This document shows positions 20,601 to 29,546 of a stretch of 64,000 nt of DNA, piece by piece. The translations under genes were made by a program, and so were the position numbers. Below the pieces are notes generated by a model that saw nothing but the letters and a program-made list of their open reading frames with translations, did no database searches and was not told where the DNA came from. Numbering within the stretch: position 1 is the first letter of the stretch; each line of letters begins with the position of its first letter. This DNA is from Pichia kudriavzevii (Eukaryota; Ascomycota; Pichiomycetes; Pichiales; Pichiaceae): positions 682,001 to 746,000 of the forward strand of contig NC_042507.1 of the NCBI RefSeq assembly GCF_003054445.1, read 5' to 3'.

Positions 20601-23021
20601 ATGGTGATGAACATTTTACTGTATATATCACTCTTCTGTGGTATAGCCGTATCTCAGGGCTTTGTTGATATTGGTCAGATTGCGGAACAGTATGAAAAGT
20701 TAAATCAAGAGTCTTTGAATTGGGGGCCGTATCGTTCTAACTTATACCTTGGTTTAAGACCTAAAATTCCTGAATCTTTGATTGCAGGACTTTTATGGTT
20801 CCCCACTGAGACTTTCCATGGTGTGTCACTTGCAAAACATGCATGTGATCAAAGTCACAATATTAAGAAATTTGGATGGACGAAGTATGACCCAAGATAT
20901 GGTGGGTTAGAGAGAATTATTGATGGCGATTCCGGTTTGGAATTAAGCGTAAAGTTTGTAAAGACAGAAGATGGTCTTAATTGGGCACTTCGTATAGAGG
21001 GTACAACTAATAATCCACACTCTGTCCATTCTGTCGTCTTTTACACAGGCTTAGAAAGTGATGGTGATATTGAAAGAATTAGTGACCCTGTACCAGGTAC
21101 TGATAATCTAGTTGATGGAGATTTGATTATCAAAGGTAAAATGGATAAAATTGGTGGTGAGTTTGATATTCAAATTATCGATGATGTGAAAAATGTTATG
21201 CCCAAAAGTAATACCTTGGATTATGATCCATCATTCAACCCATCACTAACACACCACGTTTCTTTGACGGTTCCATATGAAGAGGTTTGGAAAGCTAGTG
21301 ATATATTCTGGACACTCTTAAGATTGAATGTTGAGGAAATTGAAGAGTTGGAGAAAAGGCCCTATGAATTTTCACCTATAGAATTATTCCAACTGAGAAA
21401 CCCTGGTGGGTTCCAAGGTAATTTGCATTTTGTGGAAAAAACGTTCATCGGTAATTTCCAATACGACATCATATTCAATACAAAAAGCTCTGCGAATAAA
21501 ATTCAATCTGAGCACTTAGATCAGATGATTACCAAAACATTAAATAGAATAGATGAAAAATTCACAAGGAAGTTTCAGCTTAATGCACCATTCAATACTG
21601 ACAAATACGTCGACTTTGCCAAAGAGATATTGTCTCAACTTATGGGTGGTATTATTTATCAGTACGGGGACCAGTTAGTTGACAGAAAAGCCATTGTTGA
21701 TGATGTCAATTTCTCACATGCACAGTTGAATGGTGAAAAGGAAGGACCTTATGAACTTTTCACTTGCGTTCCAAGCAGGCCCTTTTTCCCGCGGGGTTTC
21801 TATTGGGATGAGGGGTTCCATTTGTTACCTGTCTTAGATTACGATTCCGATTTGACTTTGGAAATTGTTAAAAGTTGGTTTTCTCTAATCGATGATAACG
21901 GATGGATTGCAAGAGAGCAAATACTGGGAGATGAGGCAAGAACCAAAGTGCCGATGGAATTTACTATTCAAAATCCAAATATTGCCAATCCGCCCACCCT
22001 TATGCTTATATTTACGGAATTATTAGATATGGCGAACAAGCTGAATCTAGAAAGACTAACTACTCAAAATGATATCGAGTCGAACTTATACTCATACTCA
22101 AAGATGAAAGATTCTCTGGGTGACTTGCATTTAGAAAATCCGGAATTAATGATCGATTATGCCCACTCGATATACGAGAAGTTGCAAAGGCATTATGAAT
22201 GGTTCAGAAGGACACAGCGCGGTAATACAGACGATATTGAAAGATCATATCCACACAATGAGGAAGTATATCGTTGGAAAGGCCGGACAAAGGACCATTG
22301 TTTACCCAGTGGCATTGATGACTATCCCCGCTGTATTGCCGATATTGGAGAATTGAATGTTGATTTAATTTCTTGGATGGGTGCTATGACTAGAGCAATG
22401 CATCAAATTGCACAATTATTGGGCAAACAAGATGATGCCAAGCTATATAAGCAAAGATACGAATTCATTGTGGAGAATATTGATAGCGTCCATTGGTCAG
22501 AAGAAGACCAGATGTATTGTGATGTATCTGTTGATGATGATGATTTGGACGTCTTTGAATGCCATGAGGGTTACGTTACATTGATGCCGTTTGTGCATAG
22601 ACTAATTCCTAGTGGCAGTACCTCAAAACTTTTAGCTACATTGAGAAGTTTAAGTGACCCTGCGAAACTATGGTCTCAATTTGGCATTAGGTCATTATCC
22701 AAACAGGATGCTAACTTCCATAAAGGTGAGGACTATTGGAGAGGACACATTTGGATCAACATCAACTATTTAGTCTTGGAATCACTGTTTGATTATGGTT
22801 CTCGAGCTGATGTCGATCCCGCTGTCAGGGCTGAGATCAGTGATGTATACAAGAAAATGAGAGAGAATGTGGTTTCTAATATATTTGAGGAGTACCAACG
22901 TACAGGATATGCTTGGGAGCAGTATAATGAAGAAGACGGGCATGGACAACGTACTAGACATTTCTTGGGATGGACATCACTGGTGATTTTGATGATGAAG
23001 ATGCCAACGGAGATTTTATAG
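20601..23021 (+). CDS. CWH41: Mannosyl-oligosaccharide glucosidase I (GH63)
   Basis: The 806-residue ER enzyme removes the outermost alpha-1,2-glucose from the N-glycan precursor as the first trimming step. The N-terminus (MVMNILLYISLFCGIAVSQG) is a signal peptide or signal anchor. The GH63 N-terminal beta domain starts at WGPYRSNLYLGLRPKIPESL. The (alpha/alpha)6 catalytic barrel carries RPFFPRGFYWDEGFHL and KGEDYWRGHIWININYL, and the protein ends YEWEQYN-type (YAWEQYNEEDGHGQRTRHFLGW). The length is close to S. cerevisiae Cwh41 (833). The downstream HOP2 start is 128 bp from the stop. Confidence 0.96.
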   Translation: MVMNILLYISLFCGIAVSQGFVDIGQIAEQYEKLNQESLNWGPYRSNLYLGLRPKIPESLIAGLLWFPTETFHGVSLAKHACDQSHNIKKFGWTKYDPRYGGLERIIDGDSGLELSVKFVKTEDGLNWALRIEGTTNNPHSVHSVVFYTGLESDGDIERISDPVPGTDNLVDGDLIIKGKMDKIGGEFDIQIIDDVKNVMPKSNTLDYDPSFNPSLTHHVSLTVPYEEVWKASDIFWTLLRLNVEEIEELEKRPYEFSPIELFQLRNPGGFQGNLHFVEKTFIGNFQYDIIFNTKSSANKIQSEHLDQMITKTLNRIDEKFTRKFQLNAPFNTDKYVDFAKEILSQLMGGIIYQYGDQLVDRKAIVDDVNFSHAQLNGEKEGPYELFTCVPSRPFFPRGFYWDEGFHLLPVLDYDSDLTLEIVKSWFSLIDDNGWIAREQILGDEARTKVPMEFTIQNPNIANPPTLMLIFTELLDMANKLNLERLTTQNDIESNLYSYSKMKDSLGDLHLENPELMIDYAHSIYEKLQRHYEWFRRTQRGNTDDIERSYPHNEEVYRWKGRTKDHCLPSGIDDYPRCIADIGELNVDLISWMGAMTRAMHQIAQLLGKQDDAKLYKQRYEFIVENIDSVHWSEEDQMYCDVSVDDDDLDVFECHEGYVTLMPFVHRLIPSGSTSKLLATLRSLSDPAKLWSQFGIRSLSKQDANFHKGEDYWRGHIWININYLVLESLFDYGSRADVDPAVRAEISDVYKKMRENVVSNIFEEYQRTGYAWEQYNEEDGHGQRTRHFLGWTSLVILMMKMPTEIL

Positions 23022-23149
23022 TGCGCTTAGGAACAATTTTGTTTGTAGAAATGCTAGTAAACTGAGCCAACCATGTTTTGAGTTGTTTCCCTTTTTCTTT
23101 ATCCTTCTTTTTATAAAGTTATACTTTTGTTTTACAGACGAACAACGCA

Positions 23150-24064
23150 ATGTCATTGAGAAAACAGGGCGGGCGGCTAGATGAAGAAACGGGTAAGTAG
23201 GTGTATCTCTTAACCCCAAAGAATAGACACTAACCATGACTGTAGCAAGGAAAACCCTAGTTAAATACATGGAAAAGGAGTATCGTCCCTATGCAGTTAC
23301 TGATCTTATTGGGAATCTACACAATGCAATAACCAAGGCATTAATTATCAGACTATTAGACGAACTAGTTGACAAAGGGACACTTATTGTCAAGAAGTAC
23401 GGTAAGTCAAGTTTTTACTGTTATTCCGAGCTTCAAGTCAATGAGGATATGGAAACTACTAATTTGGAGAAATTGCAAGCAACAAAGGCAGAAATTTGTT
23501 CATTAGAAAAAGAAGCAACTAAGTTAAAATCCAGTATGTAGTCTAAACTTAGTACCGAATTTTATAGATGGGATAAGTCTTACTAACATTTTGACAGTTT
23601 TGGAAAAAATCAAAGCTGAGCCTTCGGATAAAGAAATACAACTCCAGGTGGATGAATTGACAACAAAGCAGGCTTATTTGAGGCAAGAAATTGATAAGCA
23701 TACCACTTTCCCGAATAGCATAGATTCTACAGAGGTGACTACAAGAATTAAAAAAATTGAAATGAAGGAAAAGAACGTTACCGAAAACTACAAGAAGATC
23801 AAGAAAATCGTAAGTATTGCTACCACACAAGAACCTACTCCAATAACAAGGACTAACAAGCAGCAATTTTTTCATCAAGCACACCGAGATCTACGCCACT
23901 TTGCAGGAAGGGGTGGATGGTTTTGAACGTAAGAGTGTAAGTACTGAACTTATCAATCTCAATAACTTCAACGATTTGAAACCAGTGTAAATACCAGCGT
24001 ACTAACAAGTATCTTGAACGTTGCATAGGAGGAACTCGGAGTTGTTGAGATTCCAAATTATTGA
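23150..24064 (+). CDS. HOP2: Hop2 meiotic recombination protein, five exons
   Basis: Joining 23150-23192, 23246-23533, 23598-23809, 23880-23936 and 24029-24064 gives a 211-residue protein (S. cerevisiae 218). Hop2 pairs with Mnd1 to promote homologous pairing by Dmc1/Rad51 in meiosis. Exon 1 encodes MSLRKQGGRLDEET. Exon 2 gives the winged-helix domain (RPYAVTDLIGNLHNAITKALI, then VKKYGKSSFYCY). Exon 3 is coiled coil, and exons 4-5 give the conserved tail (YATLQEGVDG, then EELGVVEIPNY). Every junction keeps frame. All four introns have GTAAGT or GTATGT donors, a CTAAC branch site and an AG acceptor. Four introns in a 0.9-kb yeast gene is dense. The nearest alternative, Mnd1, is less like the winged-helix sequence. 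Confidence 0.9.
23193..23245 (+). other. HOP2: HOP2 intron 1
   Basis: A 53-bp intron with donor GTAAGT, branch CACTAAC (23227-23233) and acceptor GTAG. It splits an Ala codon after its first base. Confidence 0.85.
23534..23597 (+). other. HOP2: HOP2 intron 2
   Basis: A 64-bp intron with donor GTATGT, branch TACTAAC (23581-23587) and acceptor CAG. It splits an Ile codon after its first base; read-through hits a stop within six bases. Confidence 0.9.
23810..23879 (+). other. HOP2: HOP2 intron 3
   Basis: A 70-bp intron in phase 0 with donor GTAAGT, branch GACTAAC (23851-23857) and acceptor AAG at 23877-23879. A nearer CAG at 23861-23863 is only about six bases from the branch point and gives a tail unlike Hop2, so the later AG was chosen. 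Confidence 0.75.
23937..24028 (+). other. HOP2: HOP2 intron 4
   Basis: A 92-bp intron in phase 0 with donor GTAAGT, branch TACTAAC (24000-24006) and acceptor TAG. Splicing adds the conserved last eleven residues. Confidence 0.82.
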
Positions 24065-24104
24065 GTGGATGCGAGAAGGGGAAGGAGTAAAAAAAACCAC
24101 TGAG

Positions 24105-24134
24105 CCTCCTCCCCCTCCTCCTCCTCCTCCTCCT
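24105..24134. repeat. CTC/CCT trinucleotide microsatellite
   Basis: About ten imperfect CTC units (pyrimidine-only on the + strand) lie directly after HOP2, inside the RPL8 promoter. Confidence 0.85.
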
Positions 24135-24162
24135 GCGGTTGCAAATAAACCCTTTATCCGCG

Positions 24163-24168
24163 CACGTG
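24163..24168. promoter_or_regulatory. CACGTG E-box in RPL8 promoter
   Basis: CACGTG in the context CGCACGTG lies 225 bp before the RPL8 ATG. The same 8-mer occurs in the RPL2 promoter. Cbf1 binds CACGTG and is a ribosomal-protein-gene regulator in several non-Saccharomyces yeasts; use here is inferred. Confidence 0.45.
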
Positions 24169-24392
24169 ATGCTGAGGGTTTTTCCAAGAAGAACGCAAAT
24201 TTCTGCATGAGTATCTCACTTGTCTCACTTTGAAAGTGGAAAACAAACATGTTGTGAAAAAGAAGGAGTGGGAAAAAAAAATTAAGAAAATGAAAATTCC
24301 TACGTGAAATATCTGTGCTTGAAGTTTGAATTTGATTCTATTTATCCTTTTTTTTTTGGTCTTTGCTATCCCCAACCAACTAATACGTAAAA

Positions 24393-25181
24393 ATGGCTCC
24401 AAAAGGTAAGAAGGTTGCACCAGCACCATTAGCATCTAAGACCACCAAGAGTGCATCTGCAAAGAACCCATTATTTGAATCTACTCCAAAGAACTTTGGT
24501 TTAGGTCAAGCAGTTCAACCAAAGAGAAACTTGTCTAGATTTGTCAAGTGGCCAGAATATGTCAGATTACAAAGACAAAAGAAGATCTTGAACTTGAGAT
24601 TGAAGGTTCCTCCAGCTATTGCACAATTCTCCAATGTCTTGGACAAGAACACTGCAGCTGCAACCTTCAAGTTATTGAACAAGTACAGACCAGAAACCAC
24701 TGCTGAAAAGAAGGAAAGATTGACCAAGGAAGCAGCAGCTATTGCAGAAGGCAAGAAGAAGGAAGATGTTTCCGAAAAGCCATATGTTGTCAAGTACGGT
24801 TTGAACCACGTTGTTGGTTTAATTGAAAACAAGAAGGCTAAGCTTGTTTTGATTGCTAACGATGTCGACCCAATTGAATTGGTTGTCTTCTTACCAGCTC
24901 TATGTCACAAGATGGGTGTTCCATACGCTATTGTTAAGGGTAAGGCTAGATTAGGTACCTTAGTTCACCAAAAGACTGCTACTGTTGCTGCATTAGTTGA
25001 CGTCAAGTCTGAAGATGAAGCTGAATTAGCTAAGTTAGTCTCCACCATCAATGCCAACTACACCGAGAAGTACGACGAATCCAAGAGACACTGGGGTGGT
25101 GGTATCATGGGTGCAAAGGCACAAGCAAAGATGGCAAAGAGAGCCAAGGCTGCTGCTGCAAGCGCAACTGCAGGTAAATAA
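24393..25181 (+). CDS. RPL8: 60S ribosomal protein eL8
   Basis: A 262-residue eL8 (L7a) protein, compared with 256 in S. cerevisiae. It has the basic N-terminus ([16 protein letters not shown]), the rRNA-contacting segment [21 protein letters not shown] and the L7Ae fold ([29 protein letters not shown], then [12 protein letters not shown]). The tail is Lys/Ala-rich. It sits near 5.8S/25S rRNA on the large subunit. Codon use is strongly biased toward AAG, GGT, TTG and AGA, as expected for high expression. No intron. An E-box lies upstream. Confidence 0.98.
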   Translation: MAPKGKKVAPAPLASKTTKSASAKNPLFESTPKNFGLGQAVQPKRNLSRFVKWPEYVRLQRQKKILNLRLKVPPAIAQFSNVLDKNTAAATFKLLNKYRPETTAEKKERLTKEAAAIAEGKKKEDVSEKPYVVKYGLNHVVGLIENKKAKLVLIANDVDPIELVVFLPALCHKMGVPYAIVKGKARLGTLVHQKTATVAALVDVKSEDEAELAKLVSTINANYTEKYDESKRHWGGGIMGAKAQAKMAKRAKAAAASATAGK

Positions 25182-25625
25182 GTATAGTTTGTTTATTTAT
25201 TGTAGGATGATAGCTCTATATAAAGAAAATAATAACACACAACTTTGGTCCAACAGAATATGTATTGCGGGGGTATTTGCTACGAGCAAGTGCCACTATT
25301 AAAGAGTGGTATTAGCGTTTTAAAAGAGAGTTAGAGAGGAGAGAACTTGAAGAATAAATAGTTCGTGAGGTTGATTAGACTAAGGTAAATCTATAATAAT
25401 ATAAATATAATTAAACCATGCAAGGATAATTTAATAAAGAAATGATTTGAATTTGGTTATAGTTTATTTTAAGTTTTTTTGTTTATTGACCTGACCCTTC
25501 AACAGAGAGAAGGGGCAAGAATGAGGGGGGGGGGCCTCAATTTTCGGCAATTGGATGTTTTCGACAATCGGGAACTTCGACAAACGAATATTTTGGCAAA
25601 CGAATACATGGTATATTTATCAAAC
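25182..25625. other. RPL8/QCR6 convergent intergenic region
   Basis: 444 bp between two convergent stops. It is A/T-rich with a run of 10 G at 25525-25534. No gene-like frame is present on its own. The long open frame on the + strand that begins here is antisense to QCR6 and is Val/Phe/Leu-rich because it faces the acidic QCR6 tract. Confidence 0.6.
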
Positions 25626-26205
25626 TTACTTCAACTTGCTGAAGAGCTTTGGAGCTGCACAGTCGTTAAGGGCATGTTGCAAATGGAAGAATTCCTCGAC
25701 ACAGTCCTCCTTGTAGTGTTTGTCCTCATAGCCAGGTTCTTGTTGTTCCTTGGTGACTCTTTCGACACATTCTTCGTAGTGGTGCAAGTATGGCTTAACG
25801 GATGGAAGTTGAGAACATTCCTTCTTCAATGCATCAAACTGGTCTTCGGATTCCTCCTCGTCGTCATCGTCATCGTCTTCTTCTTCTTCCTCGTCGTCGT
25901 CGTCTTGCTCTTGTTCCTTTTCAGCAGCTTCGTTAACTTCAACAGGTGCAGAAACCTCTTCAACTGGCTGTATTATTACATCGAGAATGGCGACAAACTA
26001 ATGTTAGTACTTGTTCGATTTAAAAGTGATAAAACACAACAGGTGCCCTCAAATTCCCCTATAGAAATCCCACTACGCAATTCCAACTAGTATAGAAAAC
26101 AACAAGGTTAGAAAATGGGGGAGTTATGGGCACAAAAATACATACTTCTTCAGCGTAAGCAACAGTTGGAACAATTGCGTTGATCAAGTCTGTAACAAAG
26201 GACAT
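25626..26205 (-). CDS. QCR6: Cytochrome bc1 complex hinge subunit 6, one intron
   Basis: Two exons, 26146-26205 and 25626-25967, join in phase 0 to give 133 residues (S. cerevisiae 147). Qcr6 is the acidic hinge protein of respiratory complex III and contacts cytochrome c1 on the intermembrane-space side. Exon 1 encodes MSFVTDLINAIVPTVAYAEE, which fits the N-terminal leader. Exon 2 has a long Asp/Glu tract and then the conserved UCR_hinge domain (YLHHYEECVERV, then EDCVEEFFHLQHAL, ending APKLFSKLK) with its four disulfide-forming cysteines. A CCAATCA box lies about 250 bp upstream of the start. Confidence 0.92.
25968..26145 (-). other. QCR6: QCR6 intron
   Basis: A 178-bp intron on the minus strand. 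The donor is GTATGT directly after GAA GAA, the branch is TACTAAC at 26003-26009, and the acceptor is CAG at 25968-25970, 35 nt beyond. Splicing is in phase 0. Confidence 0.87.
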
Positions 26206-26458
26206 TCTGTGTGGTCTGGTGTAGTATAGGTCGAGTGTATTAACCGTCTATTACGTACATATACATACACCAACTTTGACCATCTCAATTCCAGTCTCCT
26301 TCTCTCTCACTCTATCAAACATTCTCAACTTCTCTTTCCATGTCGCTCTGGTGCGACTCTATTGGTAATTGACAGTTTCTCCATGGGAGAACCGTCTATA
26401 TCGACGGGTCAATTTCCCCCCACCCCCCGCGGACCCTCTATGTGCAATTGCCGGAATG

Positions 26459-26465
26459 TGATTGG
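26459..26465 (-). promoter_or_regulatory. CCAATCA box upstream of QCR6
   Basis: The minus strand reads CCAATCA 254 bp before the QCR6 start. This is a good match to the Hap2/3/4/5 site that activates respiratory genes, including complex III subunits, in yeast. Function is inferred. Confidence 0.35.
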
Positions 26466-26546
26466 CTGGCGCTGCGCGTCCAATTAAGGAGAATCAGCTA
26501 TGCGAAAAATTGTTGTGAGAGTAAGAAGAAAAGTAGCAAACCAAGA

Positions 26547-26611
26547 CGACGCGTCGATTTTGCAAACACTTTCTTTTTTTTCCCGTTTGGGAGGAAAGTT
26601 TCGACGCGTCG
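26547..26611. promoter_or_regulatory. Pair of CGACGCGTCG palindromes
   Basis: Two exact copies of the 10-bp palindrome, at 26547-26556 and 26602-26611, start 55 bp apart, close to five helical turns. The core ACGCGT is the MBF site. They lie between QCR6 and the RRM gene and could serve either. Confidence 0.45.
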
Positions 26612-26773
26612 ACGAGAAAGGGAAAAAGGAGAAATGGGAAATTAGCGAGCGATTTTATAAAAGTGTTTCCTTGAAAGTCTATTGGGCAATTACGGCGCCC
26701 GGGAGAGCAAGAGTGAGAAAGCAGTACTGCAGGCGTGTCTGTTGTGCAAAGACAGTTAATAGATGTCCAAAAG

Positions 26774-26806
26774 TAGAGTAGAATAGAGTAGAATAGAGTA
26801 GAATAG
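26774..26806. repeat. 10-bp tandem repeat (GAATAGAGTA)
   Basis: About 3.3 exact copies of a 10-bp unit, followed after 10 bp by a 13-base G run. Confidence 0.85.
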
Positions 26807-27141
26807 ATGACTATATGGGGGGGGGGGGGTGTAAAAGATCTGACGGTATATAGCCAAGGTGTTCTGTAAAGGGTGCCAATTCTGGTCCTCCAATAGTACC
26901 GGGCAGGAGTTTGCGAAATAGCATGTGCAGGAAATAAATTCACTCGCAGCCAAGTGACAGTAGTTCCCGAGTTCCGAGAAATGAGGTGCTTCACCTCGTT
27001 GTGGGTTTGTATACTTCTAGGTTGTTGATGAAAAGCACCTACTTTGAGTGCTTTATTGTGTTTTGTAGTTGTTATTGTTATTGCTGTTGCGTTTGCTGCA
27101 CTAATCCACTCTAGTCTTGAACGTGTTACTCTGGTGTTGCA

Positions 27142-28788
27142 ATGACAATTGATATAGATACCGTCCAACGTAGTATGGCTGTCTCCGAGACGGACCCTAA
27201 TCCCGACATTGGATCGGCAACACAAGACTTGAAGATCCAAAAAGGCCCTGTTGTCTCTGAGAGGAATGTTTCTGGCCCTGAGATGCTTGCGGAGCATGAG
27301 AGTGATGTCAGAGGCGGAGCTAAAGCAAGCGGTGAAGGTGAAGGTGAAGGTGAAGGTGAAGGTGAAGGTGAAGGTGAAGGTGAAGCAAACGGTGAAGCAA
27401 ACGGTGAAGCAAACGGTGAAGGTGATGGAGACGAAAATGGTGAAGCCGATAGAGAGGAAAATGGTGAAAGAGATGGTGAAGGAAAACATCCCCAGCACCT
27501 CCAGGAGCAACAGCAGGAGATCATTCCTGATAGAATCTTTGTTGGGAATCTTCCATATGAGGTGACGGAGGAAGATGTCCGGAATTTGACTCCTGAATTT
27601 GAGGTTGTCTCTGTGGAGATTCCAAGAAAGACATATTTGAACAGGGCCTTGAATAGAACTTTCCTACAATCTAAAGGTTACGGTTTCATCACATACACTA
27701 ATGCAGATGATGCCAAGATGGCCATCGACTCAATTGTAGGCAAGTTTATCTCTGGAAGAGAAATCTACGCCAAATACGCATTACCTCAGAACAAGGAAAA
27801 GTTCAAGCAGCAGCAGCAGCAGCAACAGCAACATCCACACCATCATCAACATCAACATCAGCAGCAGCAGCAATTGCAGCAAAATGGGGGTTTTATGCCA
27901 TACCAACAATATCCTAGGTTTGCGAGATTCCAGGGAACCCCTCGTTACCACCAAGGCCAAAGACCTATTCACCAAATGCAATTTTATGCTCAACCTCCTC
28001 CTGGCGTCGAGTACTACTACTCTCAACCCCCTTCTCATGTGCCAGCTCCTCAGGGAGTATATTCTCCTAAGCAGCAGCAACAACAACAACAACAACCATA
28101 TCAGGTACCAGAGTCACACCAACAAGCACCTATGCAGGACCAAGCGGAAGAACATGGTGAAACATGTGATTCGGTGCAGCCTGTTGATCGAAAATTCTTT
28201 GATAGCTTACCAAAGGAGACAATCAAGCCCTTTATTCCTCAACCTATTGCGATTTTTGCACCCCCATACCAGACAATACCATTATATAGTCAACAACAGC
28301 AACAAAGTAGAGAGGACAAGCAGAGGAGATTGGAGAATGGTGTTCCCTCAAAGACCACCATTTTTGTTGGCAATTTGGAGAGAAACCTAACTGTTGAAGA
28401 TGTTGGAGATTTCATGAAGGAATTGAACCCAATCAATATCAAGGTTCCAAGGAAGGTTTTACCGCCGGATGTTTATAGAATGCTCAAGCTACAAGGTATT
28501 GCCATTCAAAATAAAGGTATTGCGTTTGTCAGGTTCTCTAACGAGGAGTCGCAAAAACGGGCAATTGACATGTTCAACGGGAAGGTCTGGAAGGGCAAGA
28601 AACTAAATGTTACAATAGCCATCAACGTCAATGATGATCTCCAAAGCACCCAGCAACCTGGCGAGGGCGTTGGTGCTGACGCCGACGCCGATGTTGTTGA
28701 TAATGGCGATGCTGTTGGTGTTGCTATTGAGGAAGACAAAACAGACTGTGAAGATGTAGAAATAAAACTCGCTGAAAATGACGGATGA
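27142..28788 (+). CDS. Two-RRM RNA-binding protein (Sbp1/Rnp1-like)
   Basis: A 548-residue protein with two RNA-recognition motifs. RRM1 starts near residue 130 (RIFVGNLPYEV, then SKGYGFITYT) and RRM2 near 406 (TIFVGNLERNLTVEDV, then NKGIAFVRFS). Their spacing and the IPRK segments resemble S. cerevisiae Sbp1/Rnp1, which bind single-stranded nucleic acid and repress translation. Unlike Sbp1, the linker has no RGG box; it is rich in Gln, His, Pro and Tyr with several poly-Q runs. The N-terminus carries nine Gly-Glu repeats (GGTGAA hexamers) and three ANGE repeats, which make it very acidic. The start is ATG 27142. The low-complexity linker suggests granule or P-body association, an inference. 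Confidence 0.85.
   Translation: MTIDIDTVQRSMAVSETDPNPDIGSATQDLKIQKGPVVSERNVSGPEMLAEHESDVRGGAKASGEGEGEGEGEGEGEGEGEANGEANGEANGEGDGDENGEADREENGERDGEGKHPQHLQEQQQEIIPDRIFVGNLPYEVTEEDVRNLTPEFEVVSVEIPRKTYLNRALNRTFLQSKGYGFITYTNADDAKMAIDSIVGKFISGREIYAKYALPQNKEKFKQQQQQQQQHPHHHQHQHQQQQQLQQNGGFMPYQQYPRFARFQGTPRYHQGQRPIHQMQFYAQPPPGVEYYYSQPPSHVPAPQGVYSPKQQQQQQQQPYQVPESHQQAPMQDQAEEHGETCDSVQPVDRKFFDSLPKETIKPFIPQPIAIFAPPYQTIPLYSQQQQQSREDKQRRLENGVPSKTTIFVGNLERNLTVEDVGDFMKELNPINIKVPRKVLPPDVYRMLKLQGIAIQNKGIAFVRFSNEESQKRAIDMFNGKVWKGKKLNVTIAINVNDDLQSTQQPGEGVGADADADVVDNGDAVGVAIEEDKTDCEDVEIKLAENDG
27331..27420 (+). repeat. In-frame GGTGAA hexamer and 12-bp repeats
   Basis: Nine exact GGTGAA copies (27331-27384) are followed by three exact GCAAACGGTGAA copies (27385-27420). 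They encode (GE)9 and (ANGE)3 in the RRM protein. Length changes would stay in frame. Confidence 0.95.
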
Positions 28789-28930
28789 TGATTCTCTGCT
28801 GTCTCGCTCTCTGAGAATGACCCCCCGCATTCACCACATTCACAACAATTCTCTCCCTTTGTACTCTATCCACGTATAATACTGTACCTGTATATAGAGA
28901 GACCCCCTTAATGATCCCACCAAATACGTG

Positions 28931-29003
28931 TCATTATTGCCATTATTACATTATTACCATTATTACCATTATTACCATTATTACCATTATTGCCATTATT
29001 GCC
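28931..29003. repeat. 9-bp tandem repeat (ATTATTACC / ATTATTGCC)
   Basis: About eight slightly variable copies of a 9-bp unit lie downstream of the RRM gene. Confidence 0.9.
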
Positions 29004-29546
29004 ATGGCTTGTATCCCTAGTCAAACTCGTTTCTCTGCTATTGTCTACCCCACAATCGCGCTAATCTCAAAAGAAAAAAAGAAAAAAAAAACCGTTATCT
29101 CGCCGTTGTCTGCAATGGCATTGTTGAACACTTCTATGTGTGCTAGCCCAACCTTTACTCTCTTCAGCAGGTCTCTGTATAAGTTCTCCTTTACTGCGCC
29201 TTGTTCTCCTGGTTTATGTGGCATTCGGAAGTACTGTGTCGTTAAACTGCACATTACCTTCACTTCACTTTACACTACACTCTGTTAATCAACACCACTT
29301 TCCTTTTTTTTCTTGCTCTCCATCGTCATATGTGGCCTGGCCAAAGGGTAGGTTCTGTACGTCGTCACTGCCACGTATCTCTTCTCAAAACAGTGTCACT
29401 CTATGGAAACTATGTTTCGTTGCTATGGTATCACCTCCCGATAGTCTCTGTAGAAGTACATCACCGAAAACTGTCATGCACTCTGAGACTTTCCATTAAT
29501 GTAAATTAGGACGCGTGACTGCGAAAACAGCATGTTTCCCCTATAC

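Larger units (their letters stand above)
24065..24392. other. HOP2-RPL8 intergenic, RPL8 promoter
   Basis: 328 bp. It holds a CCT/CTC microsatellite (about 24105-24134), an E-box CACGTG within CGCACGTG (24163-24168), and a T-rich run (about 24348-24358) just before the RPL8 start. Confidence 0.6.
26206..27141. other. Divergent promoter QCR6 / RRM gene
   Basis: 936 bp between divergent starts. It contains a CCAATCA box for QCR6 (26459-26465), two CGACGCGTCG palindromes (26547-26556 and 26602-26611), a 10-bp tandem repeat (about 26774-26806), and a run of 13 G at 26817-26829. The short open frames here have no family resemblance. Confidence 0.6.

Noticed and set aside
25479-26090. 203-residue + strand open frame with hydrophobic runs
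   Set aside because: It is antisense to QCR6 exon 2 and intron; its hydrophobic runs mirror the acidic codons of QCR6.
26500-26781. 93-residue basic open frame between QCR6 and the RRM gene
   Set aside because: It spans the two palindromes and the 10-bp repeat; no similarity, and the composition looks like promoter DNA.
26494-27510. 338-residue minus-strand open frame
   Set aside because: It crosses the promoter and the GE-repeat of the RRM gene, and its sequence is a repeat mirror (Phe-Thr runs); there is no family match.
28911-29288. 125-residue + strand open frame rich in Ile/Thr
   Set aside because: It is a translation of the 9-bp ATTATTACC repeat and has no conserved feature.
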